Source: Nostoc sp. HK-01 (GTDB taxonomy: Bacteria > Cyanobacteriota > Cyanobacteriia > Cyanobacteriales > Nostocaceae). Taken from it: a DNA stretch of 64,000 nucleotides. A program made the position numbers and the translations under genes. Position 1 is the stretch's first letter. Each line of letters opens with the position of its first letter. The stretch covers positions 310,001 to 374,000 of the forward strand of contig AP018319.1 in the NCBI GenBank assembly GCA_003990705.1, read 5' to 3'. This document shows, piece after piece, positions 8,512 to 16,815 of the stretch. Under the pieces are notes generated by a model. It did no database searches. It was given only the letters and a program-made list of their open reading frames with translations, and was not told the origin of the DNA.

Positions 8512-8742
8512 AATCTGCGCTCAACCTTACCACGAATGCTGGCTTCATCTTCAAGGCCATTCTTGTTTGGGCTGACTACACACCTCAAGCTTGAATGCGA
8601 TCTCGGCGACTGAGGGAGAATAACTTGTTCAATAAACACTTGCTAGGGGAAAACTTAAAATAATCCCCAGTGCTAAAAAATAGGATATTCAAGTCGCCCT
8701 CAAATGCTTAGGGTGTAATTTCAGCCAGCAGCCTAAAATATT

Positions 8743-9216
8743 ATGAGAATAATACCCTACGATAATTTTACGATTGTGGCACCTGACTCACTGCCTATAA
8801 TTTTAGAGAGGCTGAATGCAAACATTGAACCACCAAAAGCATTTAGATTTTCTACAAGACACGCCCTTTATCAAGGAAGTATAGATTCTGAAAGCTTTCA
8901 GATTAGCCGGATAATTCACTACCGTAATTCGTTTTTACCAAGGATTCGAGGACGACTTGAAGCACAATCTCATCAAACTCTAGTTCATATACAAATGAGC
9001 ATAAATCCTTTTATATTAATGTTTTTAGGAATCTGGTTTTTATTTTGGTATAGTGCAGTTGTTCCTATAAGCTTAACAGGTGCAATGCCTCATCAGATGG
9101 CTGCATTATTTCTAGGTATGCCGATGTTAATGCTAGTTATTTTTTGGGTAGCTTTTTGGGCAGAAGCAAATCATAGCCGCGTCCAGTTGACAAAGATTGT
9201 TCAAGGACAGATATAG
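8743..9216 (+). CDS. Conserved two-span membrane protein, unknown function
   Basis: A 157-residue protein. The N-terminal 85 residues are soluble (FRFSTRHALYQGSIDSESFQ, then RNSFLPRIRGRL). Two membrane segments follow (residues about 87-108, FILMFLGIWFLFWYSAVVPI, and 118-143), with a short polar C-terminus. This layout is seen in cyanobacterial hypothetical proteins of unknown role. It lies 231 bases behind the HNH-like membrane protein on the same strand and 51 bases ahead of nadR, so it could belong with either. An immunity role for the upstream protein is possible but unsupported. Confidence 0.6.
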   Translation: MRIIPYDNFTIVAPDSLPIILERLNANIEPPKAFRFSTRHALYQGSIDSESFQISRIIHYRNSFLPRIRGRLEAQSHQTLVHIQMSINPFILMFLGIWFLFWYSAVVPISLTGAMPHQMAALFLGMPMLMLVIFWVAFWAEANHSRVQLTKIVQGQI

Positions 9217-9267
9217 TTAATGTTCTTTTACTTTTAACAATTTGCACTAGCCAAAAATGATCAAGCT

Positions 9268-10287
9268 ATGGCCAGAAAATGTGGACTGACGTTAGGGAAG
9301 TATGCACCGCTTCACAAAGGACATCAATTTGTGATCGAGACTGCCTTAGCAGAAATGGATGAAGTGCTAGTAATGATTTATGATTGCCCAGAGGTAACAG
9401 CAGTTCCCTTAACAGTTCGGGCTAAATGGTTGCAAACACTGTATCCTCAAATTGAGGTGATTGAAGCATGGGATGGGCCAACAGAAATTGGTGATACCTT
9501 TGAAATTCAGAAAAAGCACGAAGAATATATACTGAAAAAATTAGAATCAAAAAAGGTTACGCACTTTTACTGTAGTGAATTTTATGGCGAACACGTCAGC
9601 ATTGCATTAGGAGCCGTTAATCGTTTAATAGACAAAGAACGCCAAACTTTCGCCGTTTCTGGAACCAAAGTTAGACAAAAACCTTATGCTTTTAAAGATT
9701 ATGTACATCCTGATGTTTACCGCGATTTAATTACTAATATAGTATTTCTCGGTGCGCCCTCAACTGGAAAAACAACTATTGCATCCCAATTAGCAAAAGA
9801 GTATAAAACTGTATGGATGCCAGAATATGGACGGGAATACTGGGAACAAAATCAAATCAGTAGAAGGCTATTGCTGTCGCAACTTGTAGAAATTGCCCAA
9901 GGACATTTAGAACGGGAAGAAAATTTGTTGTTACAAGCCAACCAATACTTATTTACAGATACGAATGCCTTAACAACTTATCAATTTTCCTTGTACTATC
10001 ATAAAACTGTTCTTCCAGATTTAGTAGAACTAGCACATCAAGCTGTATTTCGCTATGATTTAGTTTTTCTTTGTGATGCAGACATCCCTTATGATCATAC
10101 ATGGGATCGCTCTGGAGAAACAAATCGTCTTATATTCCAAAAACAGATTAAGAGCGATCTAATTCTTAGAAAAATTCCATTTTTTATTCTAAGTGGCGAT
10201 TTAAATACACGCATTAATTTTGTTAAAAATATATTGAATCGATACCAAAAGTATCATAACTTATTAGATTTTTTTCTTGAGAATTAA
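9268..10287 (+). CDS. nadR: NadR-type bifunctional NMN adenylyltransferase / ribosylnicotinamide kinase
   Basis: A 339-residue two-domain enzyme of NAD salvage. The N-terminal nucleotidyltransferase domain shows GKYAPLHKGH (HxGH at 16-19) and the closing VSGTKVR motif (130-136), and would adenylate NMN to NAD. The C-terminal kinase domain starts with a Walker A, GAPSTGKTT (162-170), followed by the EYGREY segment and FTDTNALTT, typical of ribosylnicotinamide kinases, which phosphorylate nicotinamide riboside to NMN. The N-terminal helix-turn-helix repressor found in enterobacterial NadR is absent, so this is an enzyme, not a regulator. The gene is followed after 6 bases by a PnuC transporter, giving a complete uptake-to-NAD route. 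Confidence 0.93.
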   Translation: MARKCGLTLGKYAPLHKGHQFVIETALAEMDEVLVMIYDCPEVTAVPLTVRAKWLQTLYPQIEVIEAWDGPTEIGDTFEIQKKHEEYILKKLESKKVTHFYCSEFYGEHVSIALGAVNRLIDKERQTFAVSGTKVRQKPYAFKDYVHPDVYRDLITNIVFLGAPSTGKTTIASQLAKEYKTVWMPEYGREYWEQNQISRRLLLSQLVEIAQGHLEREENLLLQANQYLFTDTNALTTYQFSLYYHKTVLPDLVELAHQAVFRYDLVFLCDADIPYDHTWDRSGETNRLIFQKQIKSDLILRKIPFFILSGDLNTRINFVKNILNRYQKYHNLLDFFLEN

Positions 10288-10293
10288 CATAAT

Positions 10294-10944
10294 ATGTTTG
10301 AGTTTTGGAGTGTGAACAGTATTGCTTTCAACATCTTGGGTTATCCCATGAGTTATGTTGAATTTTTAGGAACAATTTTTTACTTATGGTCAGTATGGCT
10401 AATTTCTCAAAGAAACATACTAACTTGGGCTGTAGGGATTATTAGCGTATTAATGTACATGGTGCTTTTCTACCAAATCCGTTTGTATTCAGATATGATA
10501 GAGCAGATTTATTATTTGGCAGTGAGTGTTTATGGCTGGTGGCGATGGAGTACGCCCAAGCTAGATGGTGGAGAAGTTTTAAATGTTCGATATAGCCCAA
10601 AATGTAAAATTATTGTTGCAGCTTCAATAACAATAGTTCTAACTTTTGTGATGGGAGCATTGATGAGTCAGATTCATACAATCTTACCTGCAATATTCCC
10701 AGAGAAAGCTTCTTTTCCTTACTTAGATGCACTCACAACAATTATGAGCTTTACTGCCATGTGGCTAATGACCCACAAGCGAATTGAAAGTTGGTATTAC
10801 TGGATTATAGTTGATGTGATTGGCATTTGGTTATATTACGTTAAAGAAGTAAGATTTATTGCTTTACTTTATGTAATTTTATTGTTTATGGCAATTAATG
10901 GCTTAATATCTTGGCTCAGTGCTGTTAAGTTACGCCATAGTTAA
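10294..10944 (+). CDS. pnuC: PnuC-type nicotinamide riboside transporter
   Basis: A 216-residue integral membrane protein with about seven hydrophobic segments. PnuC signatures are visible: EFLGTIFYLWSVWLISQRN near the N-terminus, TWAVGIISVLMYMVLFYQ, YDMIEQ-like SDMIEQIYYLAVSVYGWWRW (the WxxW substrate region), and the final helix with YVKEVRFIALLYVILL. PnuC proteins carry nicotinamide riboside by facilitated diffusion, trapped inside by phosphorylation, here by the NadR kinase encoded 6 bases upstream. Start is the ATG at 10294; a second in-frame ATG at residue 19 (MSYVEFLG) is possible. The two genes are surely co-transcribed. Confidence 0.93.
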   Translation: MFEFWSVNSIAFNILGYPMSYVEFLGTIFYLWSVWLISQRNILTWAVGIISVLMYMVLFYQIRLYSDMIEQIYYLAVSVYGWWRWSTPKLDGGEVLNVRYSPKCKIIVAASITIVLTFVMGALMSQIHTILPAIFPEKASFPYLDALTTIMSFTAMWLMTHKRIESWYYWIIVDVIGIWLYYVKEVRFIALLYVILLFMAINGLISWLSAVKLRHS

Positions 10945-11093
10945 AGCTAAAACGCCAGTGCTTGCGAATTGCTCCCTTAACAGACTTAATTTCTTAGACT
11001 TGACACATATCACAGGTGGATAAGTAAACAAAAGTTACCCTTGATACAGCATAAGAATCAAATTTACACAGATGAACAAAGCCAGTATTCTCG

Positions 11094-12161
11094 GGCTTTG
11101 TTGCATGAAAGGAAAAAAGGACAGACCAATCCGAAGTCAGGATAGGAATTAGCCTTCGATTTTATAGGAGTCGGGCTTACCTAACTGGATCATGCGATTT
11201 AGCGCCGCACATTGTAAAAATAACTCGACAGCTTGATGATCAAAAAAGCGTCGTCTTAACTTACCTCCAAAAATAGTTTTAAGTCGAAATATTGCTGTTT
11301 CGGATAATGAACGTCGATGATATCCACTCTCTTGTTTCCATTTTTTACGCCCGACTTGATTCACCCTTCGCAGATTTTCATCTCTAGGGTGCGACGGGGA
11401 ATGAGGATATGGTTGTTGCATTTTGGCGTTGCTACGCGGTGGAATTATCGCTCTTGCCCCCCTTTGTGAAATGGTGTCGTAACAACCTTTTGTGTCATAG
11501 CCACCATCACCAGATACTTGCTCTATGGGCGGCTCTATCTGTTCCAATATGTCAGTTAAGGCTTCACAATCAGCGACATCATTAGTAGTTACAACCGCAC
11601 CTAAAATTTCACCACTTTCTTCATCAACGCCTAAATGCAACTTACGCCATGTCCGCCTTTTACCAACCCCATGTGTACGGACTTTCCATTCGCCTTCACC
11701 ATAGACTTTTACTCCAGTTGAATCCACTACAACATGAACAGCTTTGTCATGTAGGGATTACTGGCAGTTCCACAGATAGCTTGCTTAAACGACGAGATAG
11801 CGTGGAGTGGTCTGGTACTTCTAGCTCAATTCCCATGAGCGTGAACAGCGATTCTAAAAAACCCTCTGTTTGTCGCCCTGGTAAATGAAACACCGATTGA
11901 ATTGTTCCCATCGTGGCGATTGCCACATCACTGTAATAATTCGATGCTCCCTTTTTCCCAGTTTTTTGCTGATTGCGCCACTGCTCGATGATCTCTTCGT
12001 TCACCCAGAAAGTTATACTGCCTCGTTGTTTTAGTGCTGCATCATAAGCATTCCAATTCTTAACTTTGTACTGGGCTTTCGTCTTCATCGTTGGGCTAGG
12101 TGGCGAGCGAACATCAGCGATAAGTATAATTTACCATTTTGCCTATTCACGCAACAACGCC
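11094..12161 (-). mobile_element. IS903-like insertion sequence (IS5 family), 1068 bp
   Basis: The ends are GGCTTTGTTGCATGAA on the left and, read inward on the other strand, GGCGTTGTTGCGTGAA on the right; IS903 itself begins GGCTTTGTTG. The element is flanked by a perfect 9-bp direct repeat, GTATTCTCG (11085-11093 and 12162-12170), the duplication size known for this group. The length is close to that of IS903. It carries one transposase gene on the minus strand, broken by a frameshift. Confidence 0.95.
11149..12088 (-). pseudogene. IS903-group transposase, frameshifted
   Basis: Two fragments in different frames form one DDE transposase. The upstream part (12088-11747, 113 residues) has the family N-terminus KVKNWNAYDAALKQRGSITF and ends at PDHSTLSRRLSKL. 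The downstream part (from about 11760 to 11149) carries the first Asp in DSTGVKVYGEGEWK, the second Asp in GDGGYDT, and the Glu in the LSETAIFRLKTIFGG helix. The frame change lies near 11755-11762, where CCCTACATGACAAAG reads PT-stop in the first frame and HDKAVHVVVDS in the next. IS903-group transposases are normally a single frame, so this copy is most likely inactive. Confidence 0.85.
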
Positions 12162-12847
12162 GTATTCTCGCAGCATCCCTACTGTTGCTCTCTGGAGTGC
12201 CAACTGTAGCGCAAACGAGTCTCCCCAAGATGACAGTGGTTAGCGTGGGTGATGGCGACACGCTGCGAGTACGCAATCAACAAGGGCAAACTATTACTGT
12301 TCGGCTCGGCTGTGTCGATGCACCTGAACTCAAACAAAACCCTTGGGGAGAGCAATCTAAATCTCGTCTCCGGCAACTACTGCCAGTAGGTAAATCTGTA
12401 CAAGTTCGGTCAATTGAACGCGATCGCTACAAAAGACTTGTGGCTGAGATTTTCGTGAATAACCGTTCTGTTAACCTGACAATGGTGCAAGAAGGACAAG
12501 CTGTAGTTTATCGGCAGTATCTCAAAGGATGCAACAGTACCAAAGGGCAATTTCTTCAGGCTGAGTCGAGTGCTAAAAGTAAAAAGCGGGGATTTTGGAA
12601 TCAATCGCAGCTGGTGATGCCTTGGGATTTTAGAAGAGGTCAAAAGCCAACTCAAGCAACAAATATGCGATCGCAAACACAACAGTGCGATCAATCCTAC
12701 CCAGATATTTGCATTCCGCCCAATTCGCCTGATTTGAATTGCCCTGATATTCCCTACCGCAGATTTAAAGTGGTTCCGCCAGATCCGCACGGGTTTGATA
12801 GAGATGGGGATGGTGTGGATTGCGAAAGGTAGAGGTATGATTGTCAA

Positions 12848-13273
12848 ATGAGACTAATTAAAAAACTTTTAGTATTCTGTTTTCTCGGATTTGGGATTCC
12901 ATTTTCTATTTTGATTTTCCTAGAAATGATGAATCCTAAAGCTGTGCCTAAAGACAAAGAAGGTGCTGTAGCTGCTTTAATTATTTTCACTATTCCGTCA
13001 ACAATCATTGGGGGCTGGTTGAGTTGGTCTTTAGTACAGCAGAACCGCCAGGAACAAGCATTATTAGTGGCATCAAAACAACAGCGTCTTCAGTCAGTTT
13101 TCTTAGGATTAATTGAGCAAAATGCTGGCAGAATCACAGTATTGGAATTAGCGAAGAATGCTGATATATCAACCCAGTTTGCTAAACAATATTTAGATGA
13201 GAAAGCTTTGGAACTCAGTGCTGATTTTGAAGTTAGTGAGAATGGAAATATTTCATATCGATTTCCCTTATAA
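12848..13273 (+). CDS. Membrane-anchored protein with winged-helix-like C-terminus
   Basis: A 141-residue protein with two membrane segments (residues 6-27 and 40-64) and a cytoplasmic C-terminal domain of about 65 residues. That domain (LQSVFLGLIEQNAGRITVLELAKNADISTQFAKQYLDEKA) has the pattern of a small winged helix: a helix, an ITVLELA turn, a DISTQFAKQYLDEKA recognition-like helix, and a final strand pair (DFEVSENGNISYRF). Similar membrane-plus-wHTH proteins of unknown role occur in cyanobacteria. It starts 15 bases after the thermonuclease stop, so it may have been co-transcribed with it before the IS insertion. Confidence 0.65.
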   Translation: MRLIKKLLVFCFLGFGIPFSILIFLEMMNPKAVPKDKEGAVAALIIFTIPSTIIGGWLSWSLVQQNRQEQALLVASKQQRLQSVFLGLIEQNAGRITVLELAKNADISTQFAKQYLDEKALELSADFEVSENGNISYRFPL

Positions 13274-13330
13274 GATTGTTACAATTGCAGTAGTAATATT
13301 TCCAGTTTGCTTGACTAATAGCAACCTTAT

Positions 13331-13736
13331 TTAAACGGCTGTCCCCACAAATCCCAATTTTCTTTATTGAAAATAGTTTGTTCTACTGGCTGTAATCCCA
13401 AACTTTCAAACTGTTTGAGTTCTAATTCTGATAACGGCCAAGGAGGCCCAGAGGTTGTGCTTCTTTCTCCCGAACACGGGTAATTAACAAAAGTGTGCCG
13501 CTAGGAGCCACAAGAGCAGCACCCGAAGAAATAGCGCCAGAACGTACATTTACTGGCAAAGCTTGAATGTTACGGCACTTAAACACAAAGTTAAAACCAG
13601 AATGCCATTGTTCTGGAAGTGCAAACAAGTCTGCAACTACATAGTTGACCCAAGAATCAGGAAATCGTTGCTGACACGACTGCGATCGCAGTCGGAGAAA
13701 ATCGTTTATTGTAAAACGGGGCTTAGTCATCTCCAT
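13331..13736 (-). pseudogene. Collapsed GIY-YIG / methyltransferase gene pair, copy 1
   Basis: A decayed version of the adjacent pair at 42718-44015. Bases 13331-13366 encode the last residues of the GIY-YIG protein (NKEN..., GQPFK-type tail); the next bases jump straight into the C-terminal half of the methyltransferase. The latter is open for 104 codons (RFPDSWVNYVVADLFALPEQW, then CRNIQALPVNVRSG), close to the intact copy, but lacks the SAM-binding motif I and loses frame at both ends. The fusion implies a deletion that removed most of the GIY-YIG gene and the methyltransferase 3' end. It overlaps the DCC-family gene at 13723 by 14 bases. Confidence 0.85.
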
Positions 13737-14232
13737 CCATTAAGCGACAACGATTTTGGGTCTTGCAAGCTTGCCCTGAAGAACGCTCCCGTATAATAGT
13801 TGCTAAATCTGGTCGTCGGGTGAGGAAAAGTCGCCAATCAGCCCAAATCCCATATAGGAAGTCGGCAATAGCACCGATAACTGGTAAGGAAGTTGCAGCA
13901 TAGACCCAACCCATCCCCAGAATTTCGTAAATGCGACGGAAAACCTCAACATTTTTAACTAGCGTTCCGTCTGGTAACACAGCATGAATACGCCCCATTG
14001 CAGTTTCATAGTCAATACTGCCATGCGCTTGGGGATTGTAGTCATCAGCTGCAATATCTACAAACGCCACCAGCCCTCGACCCGCGTCCCGGTTCTTCAA
14101 AAAGTTAACCTCGCGCAGACATAAGGGACATTGACCGTCATACAGCAGTTTGATTTTCCATGAGGGCAGAGTGGATAAAGGCTGGTCTAGAGAGTTGTCA
14201 CAAGGGTAGGATGAAATTTGTGGTGAGGACAT
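13723..14232 (-). CDS. DCC-family (DUF393) thiol-disulfide oxidoreductase-like protein
   Basis: A 169-residue protein with the DUF393 signature near the N-terminus: KLLYDGQCPLCLREVNFLKN (about residues 28-47), containing the paired cysteines (C-P-L-C) after Asp-Gly. A downstream segment GRIHAVLPDGTLVKNVEVFR fits the family's GxxxxxDGxxxxGxxA strand. A weakly hydrophobic stretch (VYAATSLPVIGAIADFLYGI) follows. The family is predicted to be thioredoxin-like, but its substrates are unknown. The C-terminal 20 residues (SSGQACKTQNRCRLMDGDD) contain two more Cys. It reads toward the methyltransferase relic and lies 127 bases downstream of trxA on the same strand, a sensible redox grouping. Confidence 0.85.
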   Translation of the reverse strand: MSSPQISSYPCDNSLDQPLSTLPSWKIKLLYDGQCPLCLREVNFLKNRDAGRGLVAFVDIAADDYNPQAHGSIDYETAMGRIHAVLPDGTLVKNVEVFRRIYEILGMGWVYAATSLPVIGAIADFLYGIWADWRLFLTRRPDLATIIRERSSGQACKTQNRCRLMDGDD

Positions 14233-14359
14233 TTCAGGATCTTAACTTAAGTTTATTTCCTTACATCAAGCGTAACGCCTCTGAAATTATAAGTAATCCC
14301 TAATGTGAATTAAAAACGTCTTTTATCGTGTTTTGATTCGTGCAAATACTCAAATATAA

Positions 14360-14683
14360 TCAAGTTAAATACTTATCAAAGGTGCTACTAAATTCCTCAT
14401 AGGTTTTGACACCGACGATTGTTTGCGCCAATTTGCCTTGCTTAAAGAACATGACAGCAGGAATGCTACGAATAGCAAATCGTTTAGCAACAGGTTGGTT
14501 GGCATCCAGGTCTAGTTTAAAGACTTTAACGCGATCGCTGTATTCTGCTGCCAGTTTATCTATCAAGGGGGCAATCAGTTTGCATGGGCCACACCAAGTA
14601 GCTGTACAATCTACGACAAGTAACGGCTCGGTTTCAAGCAGGGTATCTAATTCGGTTTCATCTTGAATATAAATGGCAGTCAT
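14360..14683 (-). CDS. trxA: Thioredoxin
   Basis: A 107-residue thioredoxin of standard length. The active site ATWCGPCK lies at about residues 28-35, the buried Asp is in VVDCTATW, and the cis-proline is in RSIPAVMFF (about 73-81), followed by the GVKTYEEF turn. It reduces disulfides in cytoplasmic proteins using thioredoxin reductase. One feature is unusual: Cys26 two residues before the TW pair (VVDCTATW), where most thioredoxins have Phe or hydrophobic residues. Start ATG at 14683 gives the expected length. The DUF393 gene follows on the same strand. Confidence 0.95.
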   Translation of the reverse strand: MTAIYIQDETELDTLLETEPLLVVDCTATWCGPCKLIAPLIDKLAAEYSDRVKVFKLDLDANQPVAKRFAIRSIPAVMFFKQGKLAQTIVGVKTYEEFSSTFDKYLT

Positions 14684-14864
14684 AAATTTTCGTGCAAAAG
14701 AGCATTATCCCATAGCCGCGTTGCCTACTCTGCAATTCAATATTGATCATGAGTGAGGCTGATCAAATTTGATAATGATCAGCACTTGCTAAAGCTCACC
14801 GCTAATCAATCTTGTCGAATAGTTTCTGTATCTGCCTGCGGCAACCCGAAACGGGAATGCAACA

Positions 14865-14915
14865 GCAGTCAGTGTTTCTGAAATAGTTACGTTCAAACAA
14901 GTCTTAATACAATTA
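14865..14915 (-). pseudogene. CyRepA1-type replicase relic, fragment 1
   Basis: Read on the minus strand, about 17 codons (IKTCLNVTISETLTAVA) match IKNYLNVTISEKLTPVA of the long replication gene at 50766-52814. Nothing else of the gene is present here; the rest of 14684-14988 shows no gene. Confidence 0.6.
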
Positions 14916-15085
14916 AGCTAGAAATTGCAAATCCCTCAAAGCACATACACTTTAAAGGAATTTGGTATTAGATTTTGTGAGTGCTAGATTAAATGCTTGC
15001 TTCCTTAACTGCTTGCTTTAACTCTTCAAAGGTAATACTACCGTCTTGATCTGAATCATAATGTGCTATTAATTCTTGGGGGCTA

Positions 15086-16032
15086 GGGCGTGTTTTAAAA
15101 CTCGGTAAAATGGTTGAGAATACTAAAAATTAACGAAGTTAACATTTATCTATGATCCTTCCACCGCAAAGTCGGGGCGACTTGACAGAGCGACAATGGA
15201 AGCTCCTGATGCCGCTGCTTCCCGCTCAAAAACCAAAAACAGGCCGTCCGAGCAAAGACCACCGCACAATGATTAACGGTATGTTGTGGATTTTACGAAC
15301 CGGAGCGCCGTGGCGCGACCTCCCAGAACGTTATGGAGAGTGGGAGACAGTCGCAGGTAGATTTTACCGTTGGCGTAGAAGTGGCATCTGGCAAAAGATT
15401 CTACAGTCCTTGCAACAACAAGCTGATGCTTCGGGGCAACTGGATTGGGAAGTACATTATGTAGATGGTAGCGTTATCCGTGCCCACCAACATTCGGCCG
15501 GAGCAAAAAGGGGGAGCTAGACCCCGAAAGTGAGTTATCTGTAATTGAACAGGTACAACAAAGAGAGGCTTTGGGACGTTCTAAAGGTGGTTTTAGCACC
15601 AAGATTCATCTGCGTTGCGATGGTAATGGCAAACCTATTACATTTTTGCTGACTGTTGGTGAACGTCATGAAGCAGTGGTATTTGAGCAACTAATGGCAC
15701 AAGGCGCGGTCAAACGCCCAGGTGTTGGTCGTCCTCGCTTACGCCCAAAGCGATTAGTCGGTGATAAAGGTTACAGCAGTGGTAATATTCGTCGCTATTT
15801 GCAGCGACGTGGCATTCGCTTAACCATTCCACGTAGGTCGAACGAACGCAGACGCGGTAAGTTTGATAAATCTATTTATCGCCAAAGAAATCGGGTCGAG
15901 CGATGTTTCAACCGTTTGAAGCAATTTCGTCGGATTGCTACACGCTATGAGAAGAAAGCTGATAACTATCTTGCAATGTTGACGCTTGCTTCTATCATTC
16001 TTTGGCTATAGTTTTAGTTTTAAAACACACCC
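15086..16032 (+). mobile_element. IS5-family (IS427-like) insertion sequence, about 947 bp
   Basis: Terminal inverted repeats GGGCGTGTTTTAAAACT on the left and, inverted, the same with one mismatch on the right (AGTTTTAAAACACACCC). Both ends abut CTAG (15083-15086 and 16032-16035), so the duplicated target is TA or CTAG; the exact cut is ambiguous. Elements of the IS427 group prefer CTAG and use two overlapping frames for the transposase, as here. Confidence 0.92.
15152..16011 (+). CDS. IS427-like transposase in two frames, probable -1 frameshift
   Basis: The first frame (15152-15520, 122 residues) carries the family N-terminus (LTERQWKLLMPLLPAQKPKT, GRPSKDHRTMINGMLWILRT) and the first Asp in HYVDGSVIRAHQH. 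It ends soon after an A5G5 run at about 15508-15517. The second frame, entered by shifting -1 on that run, continues ELDPESELSVIEQ and then GRSKGGFSTKIH, with the second Asp in GDKGYSS and the Glu in RNRVERCFNRLK. Both halves look undamaged and the slippery run is where this group shifts frame, so the transposase may be functional. Confidence 0.85.
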
Positions 16033-16339
16033 TAGTTGTATTTGTTTGTGATGAGATGACTGCACTTAAGCCAGGACTTAAAAAAAGCTCATTCAGGGAG
16101 ATTTTGCCGTCTTGAGCTCCATCTAAGGTATTAAAAAGAGAGCGAAGTTCTTGCTCGGTTGTCATAAGTTTTTATCTGAATTAATCTTTTACTTTAATCT
16201 TTCAAAAATAAACAAACTTATATCAAAAGGCTGAGAAAGTGGTATTGCTGGGGCTTAGATTAGTGGAACGGGATGAATAATGTCTTCTCTGTGCAATTAG
16301 CTATAGTATTGTGTTGCGCTATTGCCTGTACCTCTTCAA

Positions 16340-16510
16340 TCCATCCATTCCACCCAATCGGGAGCCGCCACCACCAACTGCCCAAACATCACAGGCTGCA
16401 CTTCCTCAAACTCAAGCATCACGTATCAACGCTCATCACTTGTGAAGATGGAAAGGAATTCTTTGGCTGCATCCACTCCAGTTCCACCCATTCAATTACC
16501 AAAAAAGCAC
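16340..16510 (-). pseudogene. CyRepA1-type replicase relic, fragment 2 (3' end)
   Basis: The + strand text from CATTCCACCCAATCGGGAGC onward follows bases 50777 and beyond, which encode the last residues of the replication protein (VAAAPDWVEWMG read backwards). Similarity continues about 130 bases with frame breaks. Open frames on the + strand here are shadows. Confidence 0.8.
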
Positions 16511-16550
16511 AATATTTAATGGTTTCTTAGGTATTTTGTCAGTGATTCAT

Positions 16551-16815
16551 CTAAAGTTCTTGACGTGTTGGACGAATGATCATTTCATTCACATCAACAT
16601 CATCGGGCTGTTCAATGGCGTAGGCGATCGCACGGGCAATAGCATCTGCATCAATGGTGATCGCATAAAATTCATTCATTCTTGCTGCTGTATCTTGATC
16701 GCTAATGGTGGTGGTCAACTCAGTGGCAACTGCGCCTGGGGAGATATTAGTTGAACGAATTTCACCATTTGATTCTAGTCTTAGCCCTTCAGAGATCGCT
16801 CTCACTGCATATATC
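16551..16815 (-). pseudogene. SDR oxidoreductase C-terminal fragment
   Basis: About 88 codons of a short-chain dehydrogenase C-terminus: AVRAISEGLRLES right after where the catalytic Tyr-x-x-x-Lys would end, then NISPGAVATELTTTI (the PG motif), and a C-terminal VNEMIIRPTRQEL. The cofactor-binding half and catalytic residues are missing. The fragment abuts the TPR gene at about 16815, which supplies no start for it; a recombination joined the two. Confidence 0.85.

Larger units (their letters stand above)
11072..12832 (+). pseudogene. Secreted thermonuclease gene, copy 1, split by an IS element
   Basis: The gene begins at ATG 11072 (MNKASIL) and is interrupted at codon 8 by an insertion element (11094-12161). 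Joining 11093 to 12171 restores a reading frame that matches the intact paralogue at 41265-41951 from the first residue, including the signal peptide (SILAASLLLLSG). The downstream part still encodes the whole mature enzyme: a staphylococcal-nuclease fold with VGDGDTLRV, RLGCVDAPELKQNPWGEQSK and RDRYKRLVAEIFV, and a C-terminal Excalibur calcium-binding motif (DRDGDGVDCER). Without its signal peptide it cannot be exported, though an internal start at 12185 could give a cytoplasmic product. The upstream 60-70 bases also resemble those of the paralogue. Confidence 0.93.
14989..16165 (-). pseudogene. Two-EF-hand calcium-binding protein, split by an IS element
   Basis: Removing the insertion and one CTAG leaves a 75-residue reading frame from ATG 16165 to the stop at 14989, without any other change. 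It encodes two EF-hands: a weak one (LDGAQDGKISLNELF) and a canonical one (YDSDQDGSITFEELK, with Asp at positions 1, 3 and 5 and Glu at 12). Small EF-hand pairs of this kind occur in cyanobacteria as calcium sensors. The element splits the protein between the two hands, so neither fragment is likely to work. Confidence 0.92.

Noticed and set aside
11072-12847. Minus-strand frames at 12085-12376 and 12410-12847
   Set aside because: They are shadows of the thermonuclease coding strand; similar shadows appear opposite the paralogue at 41301-41909.
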